From Vicingaceae bacterium (GTDB lineage: Bacteria; Bacteroidota; Bacteroidia; Flavobacteriales_E; Vicingaceae): DNA of 64,000 nt. This document shows, piece by piece, positions 41,786-50,615 of this stretch; position 1 is the first letter of the stretch; every line of letters begins with the position of its first letter. Both the position numbers and the translations under genes were made by a program. Under the pieces are notes generated by a model. That model worked only from the letters and a program-made list of their open reading frames with translations. It searched no databases and was not told where the DNA came from. The stretch spans positions 160,951-224,950 of the forward strand of contig JAOKCF010000004.1 in assembly GCA_028245195.1 (NCBI GenBank), given 5' to 3'.

Positions 41786-43327
41786 ATGCATGACAAAATA
41801 AAGGAGTTAGATAGTAAAATTGAAGCTGCCAAATTAGGCGGTGGAGAAAAAAGAATTGAAGCGCAACACGCCAAAAACAAGCTAACAGCTAGAGAGCGTG
41901 TGCACTTTTTGATGGATCAGGGTAGCTTCGAAGAAATTGGGATGTTAGTAACGCATAGAAGCACCAATTTTGGTTTAGAACACAATAAACCTTTAGGGGA
42001 TGGTGTGGTAACAGGATATGGAAATATCAATGGCAGATTGACATATGTTTTTGCGCAAGATTTCACCGTTATGGGTGGTTCTTTGGCAGAGGCACATGCA
42101 AGCAAAATTGTAAAAATAATGGACATGGCCATGAAAAATGGAGCTCCGTTGCTTGGGTTAAACGACTCCGGTGGTGCTCGAATTCAAGAAGGAGTTGTCT
42201 CTTTGGGCGGCTATGCAGACATATTCTACAGAAATACCTTAGCAAGCGGGGTAATTCCTCAACTTTCGGCTATCATGGGACCCTGTGCAGGTGGCGCAGT
42301 TTATTCGCCGGCCTTAACCGACTTTATAAGCATGGTCGAAAACACTTCTTATATGTTTGTGACAGGACCAAGTGTAGTGAAAACTGTAACTCATGAAGAA
42401 GTAACTTCCGAAGAATTAGGAGGAGCCTCAACGCATTCAATAAAGTCTGGTGTAACTCATTTTACCTACGTGAACGAAATTGAATGTATCATTGGGTTGA
42501 AGAAACTGTTGAGTTACATTCCGCAAAATTGTGAAGAAGATGCACCGAGTATACCGTATACGCTTGGGGACGAAAAAAGAGAGAAATTGAACAGTATTAT
42601 TCCACAGAACCCCAACCATCCTTATGATATACGGGAAGTTATTTCTGGAACGGTTGATGGTGACTCTTTTCATGAAGTGCATAAAAATTACGCAGAAAAC
42701 ATAGTGGTAGGCTTTGCTCGTTTGGCAGGAAGGTCAATTGGAATTGTTGCCAACCAGCCAGCATTTTTAGCAGGGGTTCTAGACAATAACTCCTCTAAAA
42801 AAGGTGCACGATTTGTTCGGTTTTGCGACGCTTTTAACATTCCACTGTTAGTGTTTGAAGATGTACCGGGATTTTTACCAGGAACGGACCAAGAATGGAA
42901 TGCCATAATCACCAACGGAGCGAAACTTCTATATGCGTTTAGTGAAGCAACTGTGCCACGCATTACCGTAATTACAAGAAAAGCCTACGGTGGGGCTTAC
43001 GATGTAATGAATTCCAAACATATTGGGGCAGACATGAATTTTGCTTGGCCAAGTTCAGAAATTGCAGTAATGGGTGCAAAAGGAGCGGCAGAAATTATCT
43101 TTAAGAAAGAAATTAAAGTGGCTGCTGATTCAGAGGCAAAGTTGAAAGAAAAAGAAGCAGAATATGCTGAAATGTTTGCCAACCCATACAATGCAGCCAC
43201 AAGAGGTTACGTTGATGAGGTAATTCGTCCAGATCAAACAAGAGAAAAACTAATTAAAGCGTTTAAAATGTTAGAGAACAAAGTGGAAGTATTGCCAAAG
43301 AAAAAGCACGGTAACATTCCAATGTAG
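41786..43327 (+). CDS. pccB: Acyl-CoA carboxylase beta subunit (propionyl-CoA carboxylase type)
   Basis: Carboxyltransferase subunit that moves CO2 from biotin to propionyl- or acetyl-CoA. The 513-residue product has the N- and C-terminal crotonase-like halves: 'KLTARERVHFLMDQGSFEE', 'GGSLAEAHASKIVKIMD', 'NDSGGARIQEGV', 'GPCAGGAVYSPALTDF', and later 'LVFEDVPGFLPGTDQEWNAI' and 'ITRKAYGGAYDVMNSK'. Length and motifs match PccB/AccD-type enzymes. No biotin carboxylase or biotin-carrier gene is adjacent, so the alpha subunit must be elsewhere. Confidence 0.92.
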   Translation: MHDKIKELDSKIEAAKLGGGEKRIEAQHAKNKLTARERVHFLMDQGSFEEIGMLVTHRSTNFGLEHNKPLGDGVVTGYGNINGRLTYVFAQDFTVMGGSLAEAHASKIVKIMDMAMKNGAPLLGLNDSGGARIQEGVVSLGGYADIFYRNTLASGVIPQLSAIMGPCAGGAVYSPALTDFISMVENTSYMFVTGPSVVKTVTHEEVTSEELGGASTHSIKSGVTHFTYVNEIECIIGLKKLLSYIPQNCEEDAPSIPYTLGDEKREKLNSIIPQNPNHPYDIREVISGTVDGDSFHEVHKNYAENIVVGFARLAGRSIGIVANQPAFLAGVLDNNSSKKGARFVRFCDAFNIPLLVFEDVPGFLPGTDQEWNAIITNGAKLLYAFSEATVPRITVITRKAYGGAYDVMNSKHIGADMNFAWPSSEIAVMGAKGAAEIIFKKEIKVAADSEAKLKEKEAEYAEMFANPYNAATRGYVDEVIRPDQTREKLIKAFKMLENKVEVLPKKKHGNIPM

Positions 43328-43343
43328 GAAGGGGGTAGTTAAT

Positions 43344-43994
43344 TTGGATTTGAATGCGTTAAATAAGGAATTGGTCAGCAGGAGAAACCTTTTATTTTTA
43401 GTGGTGTTAAGTGCTATAGCTTTTTTAGGTTCGCGCAGTTACGCAATTCTTGTGGTCTATGGGATAGACCACAAAGTGGGAGAGTTAACCCAACAGGAAG
43501 TGTTAAAATCGGCTTTAAAACTTAAAATTGATGCATCGGAATTGTATTTCATGGACATCAGTTTTGCTGGGTATTTAAACGACATAGACACGAGTCTTTG
43601 ACTTTTCGAAAAGAACAATTATCAGCCATTGCAATACAAAGTGTCTAATCGTAAAGGGGAACTGATTTCGCAGGTAGTTAATTGCGATGCAGGAGGGTTT
43701 TCCAATTTAAAAGTGGGATTGGATGTTTAATCAATTTCAACCTAATGTTATTGAAAATAAATTTGGCGACTTATTAGCATTGGAACAGTACTCAAGCTAT
43801 TTTACGCCACTGCCACATTATAAATGAACTGATTCTTCCAAATACAAGATGGTGGTAGTGTGGTCTGACTGGACGGGAAGGCAGAATAAAATATTTCCAT
43901 AGAAAGGGAAAGACATCAGGTCTGCTGACCAGAAGGTAGAGGTAGATTATCTTTATGTAAATTTCGACAATGTCCTGTACCGACTCACTCGTTA
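43344..43994 (+). pseudogene. Decayed small secreted or membrane protein behind pccB
   Basis: A TTG-started frame at 43344 reads an N-terminal membrane helix ('LLFLVVLSAIAFLG') and a polar domain. It hits TGA at 43599-43601, continues in frame to 43730, then reappears in another frame with further stops: 'YKMVVVWSDWTGRQNKIFP', TAG, 'KVEVDYLYVNFDNVLY', ending TAA at 43992-43994. The hydrophobic start plus '...VVVWSDW.GR.NK...' might be a thioredoxin-fold relative, but that is uncertain. At least three stops and a frameshift show it is dead. Confidence 0.6.
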
Positions 43995-44262
43995 ATCTGC
44001 TATATCTTCCCTCCTCTATTTTTTTAAAGAAAAGTGGAAGTATAGGTATCGGAAAGTTGGTGTTTTGGTGGATTTGAGTTGCAAGACCTTCTTTTGATGA
44101 GTTAATTTGTTGGAATTAAATTAGAAAAAAAGCGTATCAAAGTTTTCAAAATATTATGGATTAGATTAGCTACTAGCCTAAAAACCGAGGAATTCACCGA
44201 TACATATAACTGATAACTCTGGTTGCAAGCTAAAGTAGACATACAATAATTTGGGGTAGAGT

Positions 44263-45468
44263 TTATTTCTTTTTGAGAAGCGATTGCAGAGAGTTTTCCA
44301 TTTTTTGAAACAAGTCGACCCATTTGTATTCATTTTTGGCAACTTTTCGTGCATTTGAACTTAATTTATTCCAAAGCCGCTTGTCTTCTAAAAGAGCGAT
44401 ACAATTTTTTGCAAAACTTTGTGCCTCGTCGGAAATTAGTATTTCCTCCCCATTTCGAACTTTCAATCCTTCGGCTCCTACTGAGGTAGTGACACATGGA
44501 GTGCCTCGGTATAATCCTTCTAACACTTTTACTTTCATGCCACTGCCAAACCGCAAAGGAGCTATGTAAGCTCTAGTTTTTTGCAAGTAGGTATCTAAGT
44601 TTTCTACAAAGCCTGTGAAGATAATTTGTGTCTGTTTTCTCGCAGCGGTTTTAATTCTTTCATCCGGACTCTTTCCTATAATATAGAGCACACAATCTGG
44701 GTGTTTTTGTTGTATGGTAGACCAACAATTTTCTATGAACCAACAGATTCCGTCAATGTTAGGTTCCCAACTTAAGGTGCCAATAAAGGTAATTGCTTTC
44801 TCTGTTTTGTGAAATTCTAAAGCTGGCAAATCGAGTAAGGTGTCATTTCCTAAATGATACGTAATCGCATGGGCTTGCGTATTCATCCTGTTTTTTTGAT
44901 ACAAATCAATATCAGAAGGAGTAGAGTAAACCAAATCTGATTTTTTAAAAATGAGGTTTTCATAATGCCCAACCCGAGTTGCTTCTAGTTTAAGAATTAT
45001 CTTTTTTATTGGGTTATTTGTCAACTCACTCATCCGACGCCACAGCATAAACTCGGCATTGTGCGTATGCAAAACTATTTTCCCTTTAAAGTTAGCAGGG
45101 ACATATTGAAACACTTCATAGTGATCAATAAGTAGTACATCTGCCTTTTCTGCAAGCGGGAGAATTTTGCTTTTAAAGTTAGTTGAATAATTTCTGAATA
45201 CATTCAAGCTAGTAGATAAGAAATAGCTTTTAATTAGGTTCAATGGTGTTCTTTGAATGTCACTTTGTTCCGACTCAAAGTACTCTAAATTAATTGCCTT
45301 TTGGAAGGCTTGCACATGTTTTTCATCGTCATCTTTCAGCAAGCTAGCCACTGAAAGAGTATAGTTTTGTGAAAGAAATTGAACGTAATTCCAAGATTTT
45401 ACTGTTCCTCCGCTTTTGGCAGGGAATGGGAGTTGTGTGGTTATAAAAAGGATATGTGTTTTGTTCAA
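44263..45468 (-). CDS. Glycosyltransferase family 4 (group 1)
   Basis: A 401-residue GT-B glycosyltransferase for cell-surface polysaccharide or glycolipid synthesis. The N-terminal donor/acceptor domain begins 'HILFITTQLPFPAKSGGTVK'. The C-terminal GT4 domain has 'FIGTLSWEPNIDGICWFIEN', 'IIFTGFVENLDTYLQKTRAY', 'APLRFGSGMKVKVLEGLYRG', 'PCVTTSVGAEGL' and the terminal helix 'KVAKNEYKWVDLFQKMENSL'. The E-x7-E-like region falls in 'GSGMKVKVLEG'. No polysaccharide cluster surrounds it. It stands alone between two gene remnants. Confidence 0.88.
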   Translation of the reverse strand: MNKTHILFITTQLPFPAKSGGTVKSWNYVQFLSQNYTLSVASLLKDDDEKHVQAFQKAINLEYFESEQSDIQRTPLNLIKSYFLSTSLNVFRNYSTNFKSKILPLAEKADVLLIDHYEVFQYVPANFKGKIVLHTHNAEFMLWRRMSELTNNPIKKIILKLEATRVGHYENLIFKKSDLVYSTPSDIDLYQKNRMNTQAHAITYHLGNDTLLDLPALEFHKTEKAITFIGTLSWEPNIDGICWFIENCWSTIQQKHPDCVLYIIGKSPDERIKTAARKQTQIIFTGFVENLDTYLQKTRAYIAPLRFGSGMKVKVLEGLYRGTPCVTTSVGAEGLKVRNGEEILISDEAQSFAKNCIALLEDKRLWNKLSSNARKVAKNEYKWVDLFQKMENSLQSLLKKK

Positions 45469-45569
45469 TTTTTCAATTTTTTACAGTGCGAAGTTAAAAA
45501 AACCTATGCTTTTTTCATTTTTATTTTATTCATCAGCTCTTCCGTAGGAATTTATACAAGTTTATAAAA

Positions 45570-45728
45570 ACGGATAGCTCTAACCTCGTTCAACACATTG
45601 CGGCAAATGAACTAAAGGGAATGTTTATCGAGGCAAATCACTTTAACAAGGCGACTATTATCAGCTTGTTCGAGTTAGATTCAACTCTATTAGCGAACAC
45701 CACAAGTTTAATAAAGGAGGAGGATTGA
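45570..45728 (+). pseudogene. C-terminal protein fragment, family unknown
   Basis: An open stretch of 52 codons without a start reads protein-like ('LKGMFIEANHFNKATIISLF', 'LLANTTSLIKEED') and ends at TGA 45726-45728. It has the amphipathic look of a domain end. The upstream frame is closed. Probably the tail of a deleted gene. Confidence 0.3.
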
Positions 45729-45814
45729 GCAGCTCTCCCTATTTTATTTAAGCAGTTTTAACTTTTTGAGAGAGGATTGGAGTTTATTTTATACGTAAAA
45801 CAAAAACTAAAAAT

Positions 45815-46057
45815 ATGAAGAAGGGGCTTTTATTAACATTGGTAGTAGTTGCCGCAGCACTATTCGCTTTCTCACCGGAAGCTGGAGAAAATTACAAAAC
45901 ACTAGAGGCAGGAGATAAGGCTCCGATGATAACTGTAACAATGAAAAGCATTGATGGGAAAAGACTGAATTTAGAAAGTTTGGCGGAAGAAAATGGCACT
46001 TTGGTTGTATTTACCTGTAACTACCACACTAATTGCTATTTGCGCATTGGCACTTAG
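45815..46057 (+). pseudogene. Truncated secreted redoxin/thioredoxin-like protein
   Basis: 80 codons: signal peptide 'GLLLTLVVVAAALFAFS', then the redoxin lead 'KTLEAGDKAPMITVTMKS' and 'ENGTLVVFTCNYHTNCYL', where normal members continue 'FTCNTCPF...'. The sequence becomes abnormal exactly at the CxxC region and stops within ten codons. The remaining two-thirds of the thioredoxin fold are absent downstream. It is a remnant of a redoxin-domain protein. Confidence 0.65.
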
Positions 46058-46192
46058 GAGTATAACAAAGAACAAGGTGAACAACATGGATTTTCTCATA
46101 GTGATTTTTTTAGATTTTTGTCTCATGTTTAAACCTAAATTTTGAATTGGGGGTAAAATTGGCTTAAACTAAAATGAGGAAACGGCTCGCTT

Positions 46193-47152
46193 TTATTTAT
46201 CCCCCAATGTAAAAGCTAACCCCACTCCTAAAACATATTTAAATTGTGTTCTTGGTCCTACTTTGGGAGTACTTCCATCGTCTTTTGATATGGTAATATT
46301 TACATCATCATCGTAAATTAAAGAAGTGGTAATGGATGCACTAATGTATTTATTCACTTTCATGTTTAACAGGTTGTCCCAGTTTATATCCATGTTTTGA
46401 GGTTTGTTAGCGTAGTTTGAGAACAATCCCAAGTTAGTTTGGTAACTAATATTTTCCATGATTTTTTTCTTGAACATCAGTCTCAAGTAGCCCCCAATTT
46501 CTAAGCGAGTGTTTTCGAAATTTGTGATGCCGCTATTGCCGTCAACTTCATGAGCTTGCACCCCATATGCTCCACGAAATGCCAGAGAGTCATCACCTAC
46601 AACTGTATATTTGGCAGTAATTGGGGCGATAAATAAGGCAAAATTATTTGTCGGTTTGAAGTCCATTCCCAACGCGCCTACAAAATAAGCGGGAGCCATA
46701 AAGTCAGATATTTTGGTAGCGCTGTTGTTTGGTTCAGCGTAGCCTACAGTGAACTGAGTTTGAAAGTCAAGTAGGGCCGCATAATACCAAAACTTGCCTG
46801 CATCTCGGCCAAACTTAGAGGTAAACTGTAACCGATCATCTGATTTAATAAAGCCCTTGCCTCCCTGTTTAACCTGTCCAAATTGTAAGACCAATGAGTT
46901 GTCCCAAGTTGACTTCCCTTTTTTATAGTTCGAAAAAAGACTAGAAAATCCGGCTGTAGAGATAGAGTTTTGACCCCCTGCAGCCCAATTGGTCAAGGAC
47001 ACTTGGGTAAAATTAAGGTTCACTAATCCACCTTTTTCCCAGCCATCAGCGCTGTCTGCTCGCAGTTTTTTGAGTTTTTTTTCACTGTCAGCAACTTGGG
47101 TAAAAGAGTTAAGTCCGCTGAGCAATAGGATTATTAAAATGAATCTTTTCAT
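46193..47152 (-). CDS. DUF3078 domain-containing outer-membrane beta-barrel protein
   Basis: A 319-residue exported protein. The signal peptide ends 'LLLSGLNSFTQ'. The mature part is rich in alternating aromatic/polar strands with 'GWEKGGLVNLNFTQVSLTNW', 'AAGGQNSISTAG', 'LQFGQVKQGGKGFIKSDD' and 'FALFIAPITAKYTVVGDD'. These are hallmarks of DUF3078, a Bacteroidota outer-membrane family of unknown function. The last strand ends in 'GVGLAFTLGDK'. The start at 47152 gives a proper signal peptide. It lies 21 nt downstream of the mscS-type gene. Confidence 0.87.
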   Translation of the reverse strand: MKRFILIILLLSGLNSFTQVADSEKKLKKLRADSADGWEKGGLVNLNFTQVSLTNWAAGGQNSISTAGFSSLFSNYKKGKSTWDNSLVLQFGQVKQGGKGFIKSDDRLQFTSKFGRDAGKFWYYAALLDFQTQFTVGYAEPNNSATKISDFMAPAYFVGALGMDFKPTNNFALFIAPITAKYTVVGDDSLAFRGAYGVQAHEVDGNSGITNFENTRLEIGGYLRLMFKKKIMENISYQTNLGLFSNYANKPQNMDINWDNLLNMKVNKYISASITTSLIYDDDVNITISKDDGSTPKVGPRTQFKYVLGVGLAFTLGDK

Positions 47153-47173
47153 AACGAACAATTGGGGTAATTT

Positions 47174-47992
47174 TTAATTTTGTTGGTAAACGTGAACGTC
47201 CATTTGTGGAAAGGGAATGTTAATACCTTGCGCATTAAACGCATTGTATACTTTCTCAAAAGTGTCCATCTTTAAGTTCCAATAGTCTGATCCATTACAC
47301 CAAACTCTTGTGGCTAAGTTCACAGAACTGTCTCCTAAGGCCTCTACCTTAATAAAAATGGAAGGGTCTTTTAACACTCTATCATCTAATTCTAAAATCG
47401 AAAGCAATATTTCTCTTGCTTTTTGTATATCGTCGCCATACCCGATGCTAATACTCCAATCTAGCCTTCTTGTTGGTTCAGTTGAATAGTTCTTCATTGC
47501 TCCGGTAGAAAGGTCTCCATTTGGGATAATAATGGTCACGTTATCCGGGGTTTTTAAAAAGGTGTTAAAAATTTGAATGGTAGAAACGGTTCCAGAATAC
47601 CCTTGAGCTTCGATAAAATCACCTACTTTGAATGGCTTTAAAATCAAAATGATAACTCCGCCAGCAAAATTTTGTAGAGTTCCGGAGAGGGCCAGTCCTA
47701 CTGCCAATCCAGCCGCACCAAGAATAGCGACAAACGAGGTCATTGTAACGCCGACCATACTGAGCACCGATATAACCACAACTATCTTTAAAATAGCAGT
47801 TAGCATGCTGCCTAGGAATGGCCTTAAAGAGGGATCGATTCCTTTTATATCTAAGGTATGGTTAAAAACTTTGCTAACCCGTTTAACGATCCACAAACCG
47901 ATTACAAGTGTAATAATCGCCCCAATTAATTTGGGTCCATAAAGCATGACAAAATCAGCTATATAGCTTGAGTACTGTTCCATTTTATCCAT
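47174..47992 (-). CDS. mscS: Small-conductance mechanosensitive channel (MscS family)
   Basis: Pressure-relief channel of the inner membrane, 272 residues from the preferred start at 47992 (MDKMEQYSS). There are three N-terminal helices. The pore helix has the MscS pattern 'ILGAAGLAVGLALSGTLQNFAGGVIILILKP', given here as positions around residues 86-116. The beta domain follows with 'GDFIEAQGYSGTVSTIQIF' and 'IIIPNGDLSTGAMKNYS'. A Bacteroidota promoter lies upstream at 48019-48048. The longer reading to 48052 would run through that promoter. Likely co-transcribed with the DUF3078 gene. Confidence 0.93.
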   Translation of the reverse strand: MDKMEQYSSYIADFVMLYGPKLIGAIITLVIGLWIVKRVSKVFNHTLDIKGIDPSLRPFLGSMLTAILKIVVVISVLSMVGVTMTSFVAILGAAGLAVGLALSGTLQNFAGGVIILILKPFKVGDFIEAQGYSGTVSTIQIFNTFLKTPDNVTIIIPNGDLSTGAMKNYSTEPTRRLDWSISIGYGDDIQKAREILLSILELDDRVLKDPSIFIKVEALGDSSVNLATRVWCNGSDYWNLKMDTFEKVYNAFNAQGINIPFPQMDVHVYQQN

Positions 47993-48018
47993 TTTAATAA
48001 ATTTTATGATTGAACTTG

Positions 48019-48048
48019 CAAAATTAGAATATCTACAAAAACAATCAA
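48019..48048 (-). promoter_or_regulatory. Bacteroidota-type promoter for the mscS-like gene
   Basis: Reverse strand TTG (48048-48046), 19 nt, TAATTTTG (48026-48019). The mscS start at 47992 lies 26 nt below the -7 box, which decides against the longer ORF start. Confidence 0.55.
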
Positions 48049-48074
48049 GCATTTAAACTGCTTCCTTTGTGAAT

Positions 48075-49322
48075 ATGAATAGAATATTATTTGTTACCGT
48101 TTTTAGTGTTGTTTTTTTATTGCTCGATTATTATGCTTTTCAAGCCATTAAAACCCTTACCGTAAATCAATCGGAAGGTTTCCAAAAAGGAGTAAAAACC
48201 CTCTACTTTGCACTTACATCATTGGTAATTATTGCGATACTCGTGTACAACTTCGGTCATCCTGACGGTATCGCAAAGCATGCTCGAACGGCATTAATGT
48301 CCTTTGTCTTTATCAATGTTTTGGCCAAACTTATGTTAGGGTTTTTTGTGTTTATAGATGATATTCAGCGGGTTGCACGTTGGGTTGTTATGAAACTATC
48401 GAATCCTTCTACAACAGGGAGTGAAAAAGGAATTTCAAGGTCTAAATTTTTAGCTACCACTGGTTTGGTGGTGGCAGCGGCACCAATTGTATCCTTAAGT
48501 TGGGGTATTATTAGTGGAGCGCACGATTACCGAGTGAGAAGAATTAAGCTTCCTGTAAAAGGTTTACCCAAAGCCTTAGAAGGACTCCGTATAGGGCAAC
48601 TTTCAGACATCCATTCTGGTAGTTTTTGGAACAAGACAGCGGTAAAGGGAGGAGTGCAAATGCTGCAAGATGAAAAAGTAGACCTGGCTTTTTTTACCGG
48701 AGATTTAGTGAACAACAAGGCAACTGAAATGCAGGAGTGGGGGAGCATATTTGCGAAAGTGAATGCCCCGTTAGGGGTGTATTCTGTTTTTGGAAACCAC
48801 GATTATGGCGATTATGTGGAATGGGAAAGTCAAGCGAAAAAGCAGAAGAATTTGGCAGATTTAGCAACCATTCATAAAAATATGGGTTGGAATTTACTGA
48901 TTAACGAGCACAAAATAATTAAGGTGGATGGGGAAAAGCTGGGCGTTATAGGAGTAGAGAATTGGGGTGCTAAGGCTAGGTTCCCAAAATATGGGAAGTT
49001 AGATGTTGCCACACAAAATTTACCGGAAACATCTGTTAATATGCTACTTTCTCATGACCCTAGTCATTGGCAAGCGGAGGTTTTACCCAAATACGATAAC
49101 ATCGACTTAACGCTTTCTGGACACACACATGGAATGCAGTTTGGAGTGGATATTCCAGGGTTCAAGTGGAGTCCTGTTCAATACGTTTACGACGAATGGG
49201 CTGGGCTCTATAAATCCAAAGACCAGTATTTGTACGTAAATAGAGGGTATGGCTATATTGGCTATCCTGGAAGAGTAGGTATTCTTCCAGAGATTAGCGT
49301 GATTATCCTAGAGCGCGCATAA
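48075..49322 (+). CDS. Membrane-anchored metallophosphoesterase
   Basis: A 415-residue calcineurin-like phosphoesterase. Four hydrophobic segments span the N-terminal ~150 residues. The catalytic domain then has 'GQLSDIHSGSFW' (DxH), 'FFTGDLVNNK' (GDxxN), 'FGNHDYGDYV' (GNHD), 'LLSHDPSHW' and 'TLSGHTHGMQFG' (GHxH). Such YkuE-like enzymes act on lipid or nucleotide phosphoesters at the membrane. The start at ATG 48075 is preferred over GTG 48069. It is divergent from mscS. Confidence 0.9.
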   Translation: MNRILFVTVFSVVFLLLDYYAFQAIKTLTVNQSEGFQKGVKTLYFALTSLVIIAILVYNFGHPDGIAKHARTALMSFVFINVLAKLMLGFFVFIDDIQRVARWVVMKLSNPSTTGSEKGISRSKFLATTGLVVAAAPIVSLSWGIISGAHDYRVRRIKLPVKGLPKALEGLRIGQLSDIHSGSFWNKTAVKGGVQMLQDEKVDLAFFTGDLVNNKATEMQEWGSIFAKVNAPLGVYSVFGNHDYGDYVEWESQAKKQKNLADLATIHKNMGWNLLINEHKIIKVDGEKLGVIGVENWGAKARFPKYGKLDVATQNLPETSVNMLLSHDPSHWQAEVLPKYDNIDLTLSGHTHGMQFGVDIPGFKWSPVQYVYDEWAGLYKSKDQYLYVNRGYGYIGYPGRVGILPEISVIILERA

Positions 49323-49368
49323 CAACAAAACGATTTGACTAATTTTAACCGTTGAATACATAATCCCT

Positions 49369-49761
49369 ATGAAATACATGCTAATTCTCTTTTCTGCCTT
49401 TTTTTTAGTCGCTTGTGAATCGGAAAGTTTGGACGATTTGCGTCCAGCTCCGGAAGAACAACCGATACAAAATCCTAACGATACAGCTGGAACAGACACG
49501 ACTGGAACGAACCAACCAACCGTTTCTTTTGCCAGAGACATCAAACCTTTGATTGAACAGAAATGTGCTACCTCCGGATGTCATACTGCAAATGCTAACT
49601 TTCCTGCATTGGAAACTTACACTCAAATTGAGTCCTCCAAAGAGAGAATTAAAGCGAGAGCGGTTGAACCAAATGGAGGTATGCCTTTCAGCGGACCGCT
49701 TCCTCAAATTGAAAAGGACAAGATATCTACTTGGATTACCGAAGGAGCAATGAACAATTAA
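49369..49761 (+). CDS. Cytochrome c-like lipoprotein with CxxxxCH heme motif
   Basis: A 130-residue lipoprotein. The signal ends 'FFLVACES' with the lipobox Cys at about residue 15. A Thr/Asp/Pro-rich linker follows, then a domain with 'SFARDIKPLIEQKCATSGCH', a CxxxxCH variant heme-binding site, and 'NGGMPFSGPLPQIEKDKI' (possible distal Met). Similar short modules occur in Bacteroidota and Planctomycetes as small electron-transfer or cargo proteins. It is 9 nt upstream of a beta-barrel gene and near a diheme cytochrome, suggesting one respiratory or metal-linked module. Confidence 0.75.
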   Translation: MKYMLILFSAFFLVACESESLDDLRPAPEEQPIQNPNDTAGTDTTGTNQPTVSFARDIKPLIEQKCATSGCHTANANFPALETYTQIESSKERIKARAVEPNGGMPFSGPLPQIEKDKISTWITEGAMNN

Positions 49762-49770
49762 ATTAACATC

Positions 49771-50604
49771 ATGAAAAAAATTCTGCTAGCTTTAGTTTGC
49801 GCTGGAACAACAAGTGTCTTCTCTCAAGAAAAGGTTAGTGAAACCTTTGATGATACCAGGATAGTCAATGGCCACTCTGTTGAAACCAATAAAGAAGGGT
49901 CTATGAAAATGATAATTTCTCACCGTTTCGGCTTATTAAATGGGGGGTTGTATGATCTTTTTGGTTTAGACCAGTCGACAATTCGATTAGGGTTAGATTA
50001 CGGGATAACTGATAATATTACAGTAGGAATAGGACGGAGCTCATTTCAGAAAACGGTTGATGGTTTTGTAAAAGCAAAATTGATAACACAAAAAAAACGG
50101 ACAAGGTCACCAATTTCCATAACGTGGTTTAGTTCAGCAGATTTAAACACTTTGAAGAGACCCGAAGCTATAAAAATTGCTTATAAACTTAGGTGGTCTT
50201 TTTCACATCAAGCGTTAATTGCAAAAAAGTTTGGTGAAGGATTTTCTTTGCAAATTATGCCCACTTTTTTGCATAGAAACTTGACCCCATCTAAAGAGTT
50301 TAAAAACGATATATTTTCCATTGGAACTGCCGGGAGATTGCGATTGACCCAAATGCTAAGCTTTAAAGTTGAATATTATTTTACATTACCTAATCATCTT
50401 CCTGAAGTAAACACAAATTCATTAGCAGTTGGGTTTGATATTGAGACAAAACACCACGTTTTTCAATTGCATATAGGAAATTCAAGAGGAATGACAGAAA
50501 AGTTTTTTATCTCTGAAACTTACGGAGATTGGTCTGAAGGAGATATTATGTTAGGCTTCAATATAACGAGAGATTTTCAGGTTAAAGGTAGAAAGTATAA
50601 ATAA
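49771..50604 (+). CDS. DUF5777 family beta-barrel protein
   Basis: A 277-residue outer-membrane protein. The signal peptide is 'LLALVCAGTTSVFSQ'. Next comes the DUF5777-type start 'TFDDTRIVNGHSVETNKEGS', 'ISHRFGLLNGGLYDLFGLDQ', and strands ending '...GDIMLGFNITRDFQV'. In Bacteroidota this family commonly sits beside c-type cytochromes, as here. The barrel might carry or contact the electron-transfer partner, but no function is established. It lies 9 nt after the cytochrome-like lipoprotein and 11 nt before the next cytochrome gene. Confidence 0.82.
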   Translation: MKKILLALVCAGTTSVFSQEKVSETFDDTRIVNGHSVETNKEGSMKMIISHRFGLLNGGLYDLFGLDQSTIRLGLDYGITDNITVGIGRSSFQKTVDGFVKAKLITQKKRTRSPISITWFSSADLNTLKRPEAIKIAYKLRWSFSHQALIAKKFGEGFSLQIMPTFLHRNLTPSKEFKNDIFSIGTAGRLRLTQMLSFKVEYYFTLPNHLPEVNTNSLAVGFDIETKHHVFQLHIGNSRGMTEKFFISETYGDWSEGDIMLGFNITRDFQVKGRKYK

Positions 50605-50615
50605 GAATTTGAAAG

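Noticed and set aside
44102..44323. 73-codon minus-strand ORF downstream of the GT4 glycosyltransferase
   Set aside because: It begins inside the glycosyltransferase in another frame and has no recognisable domain or start signal.
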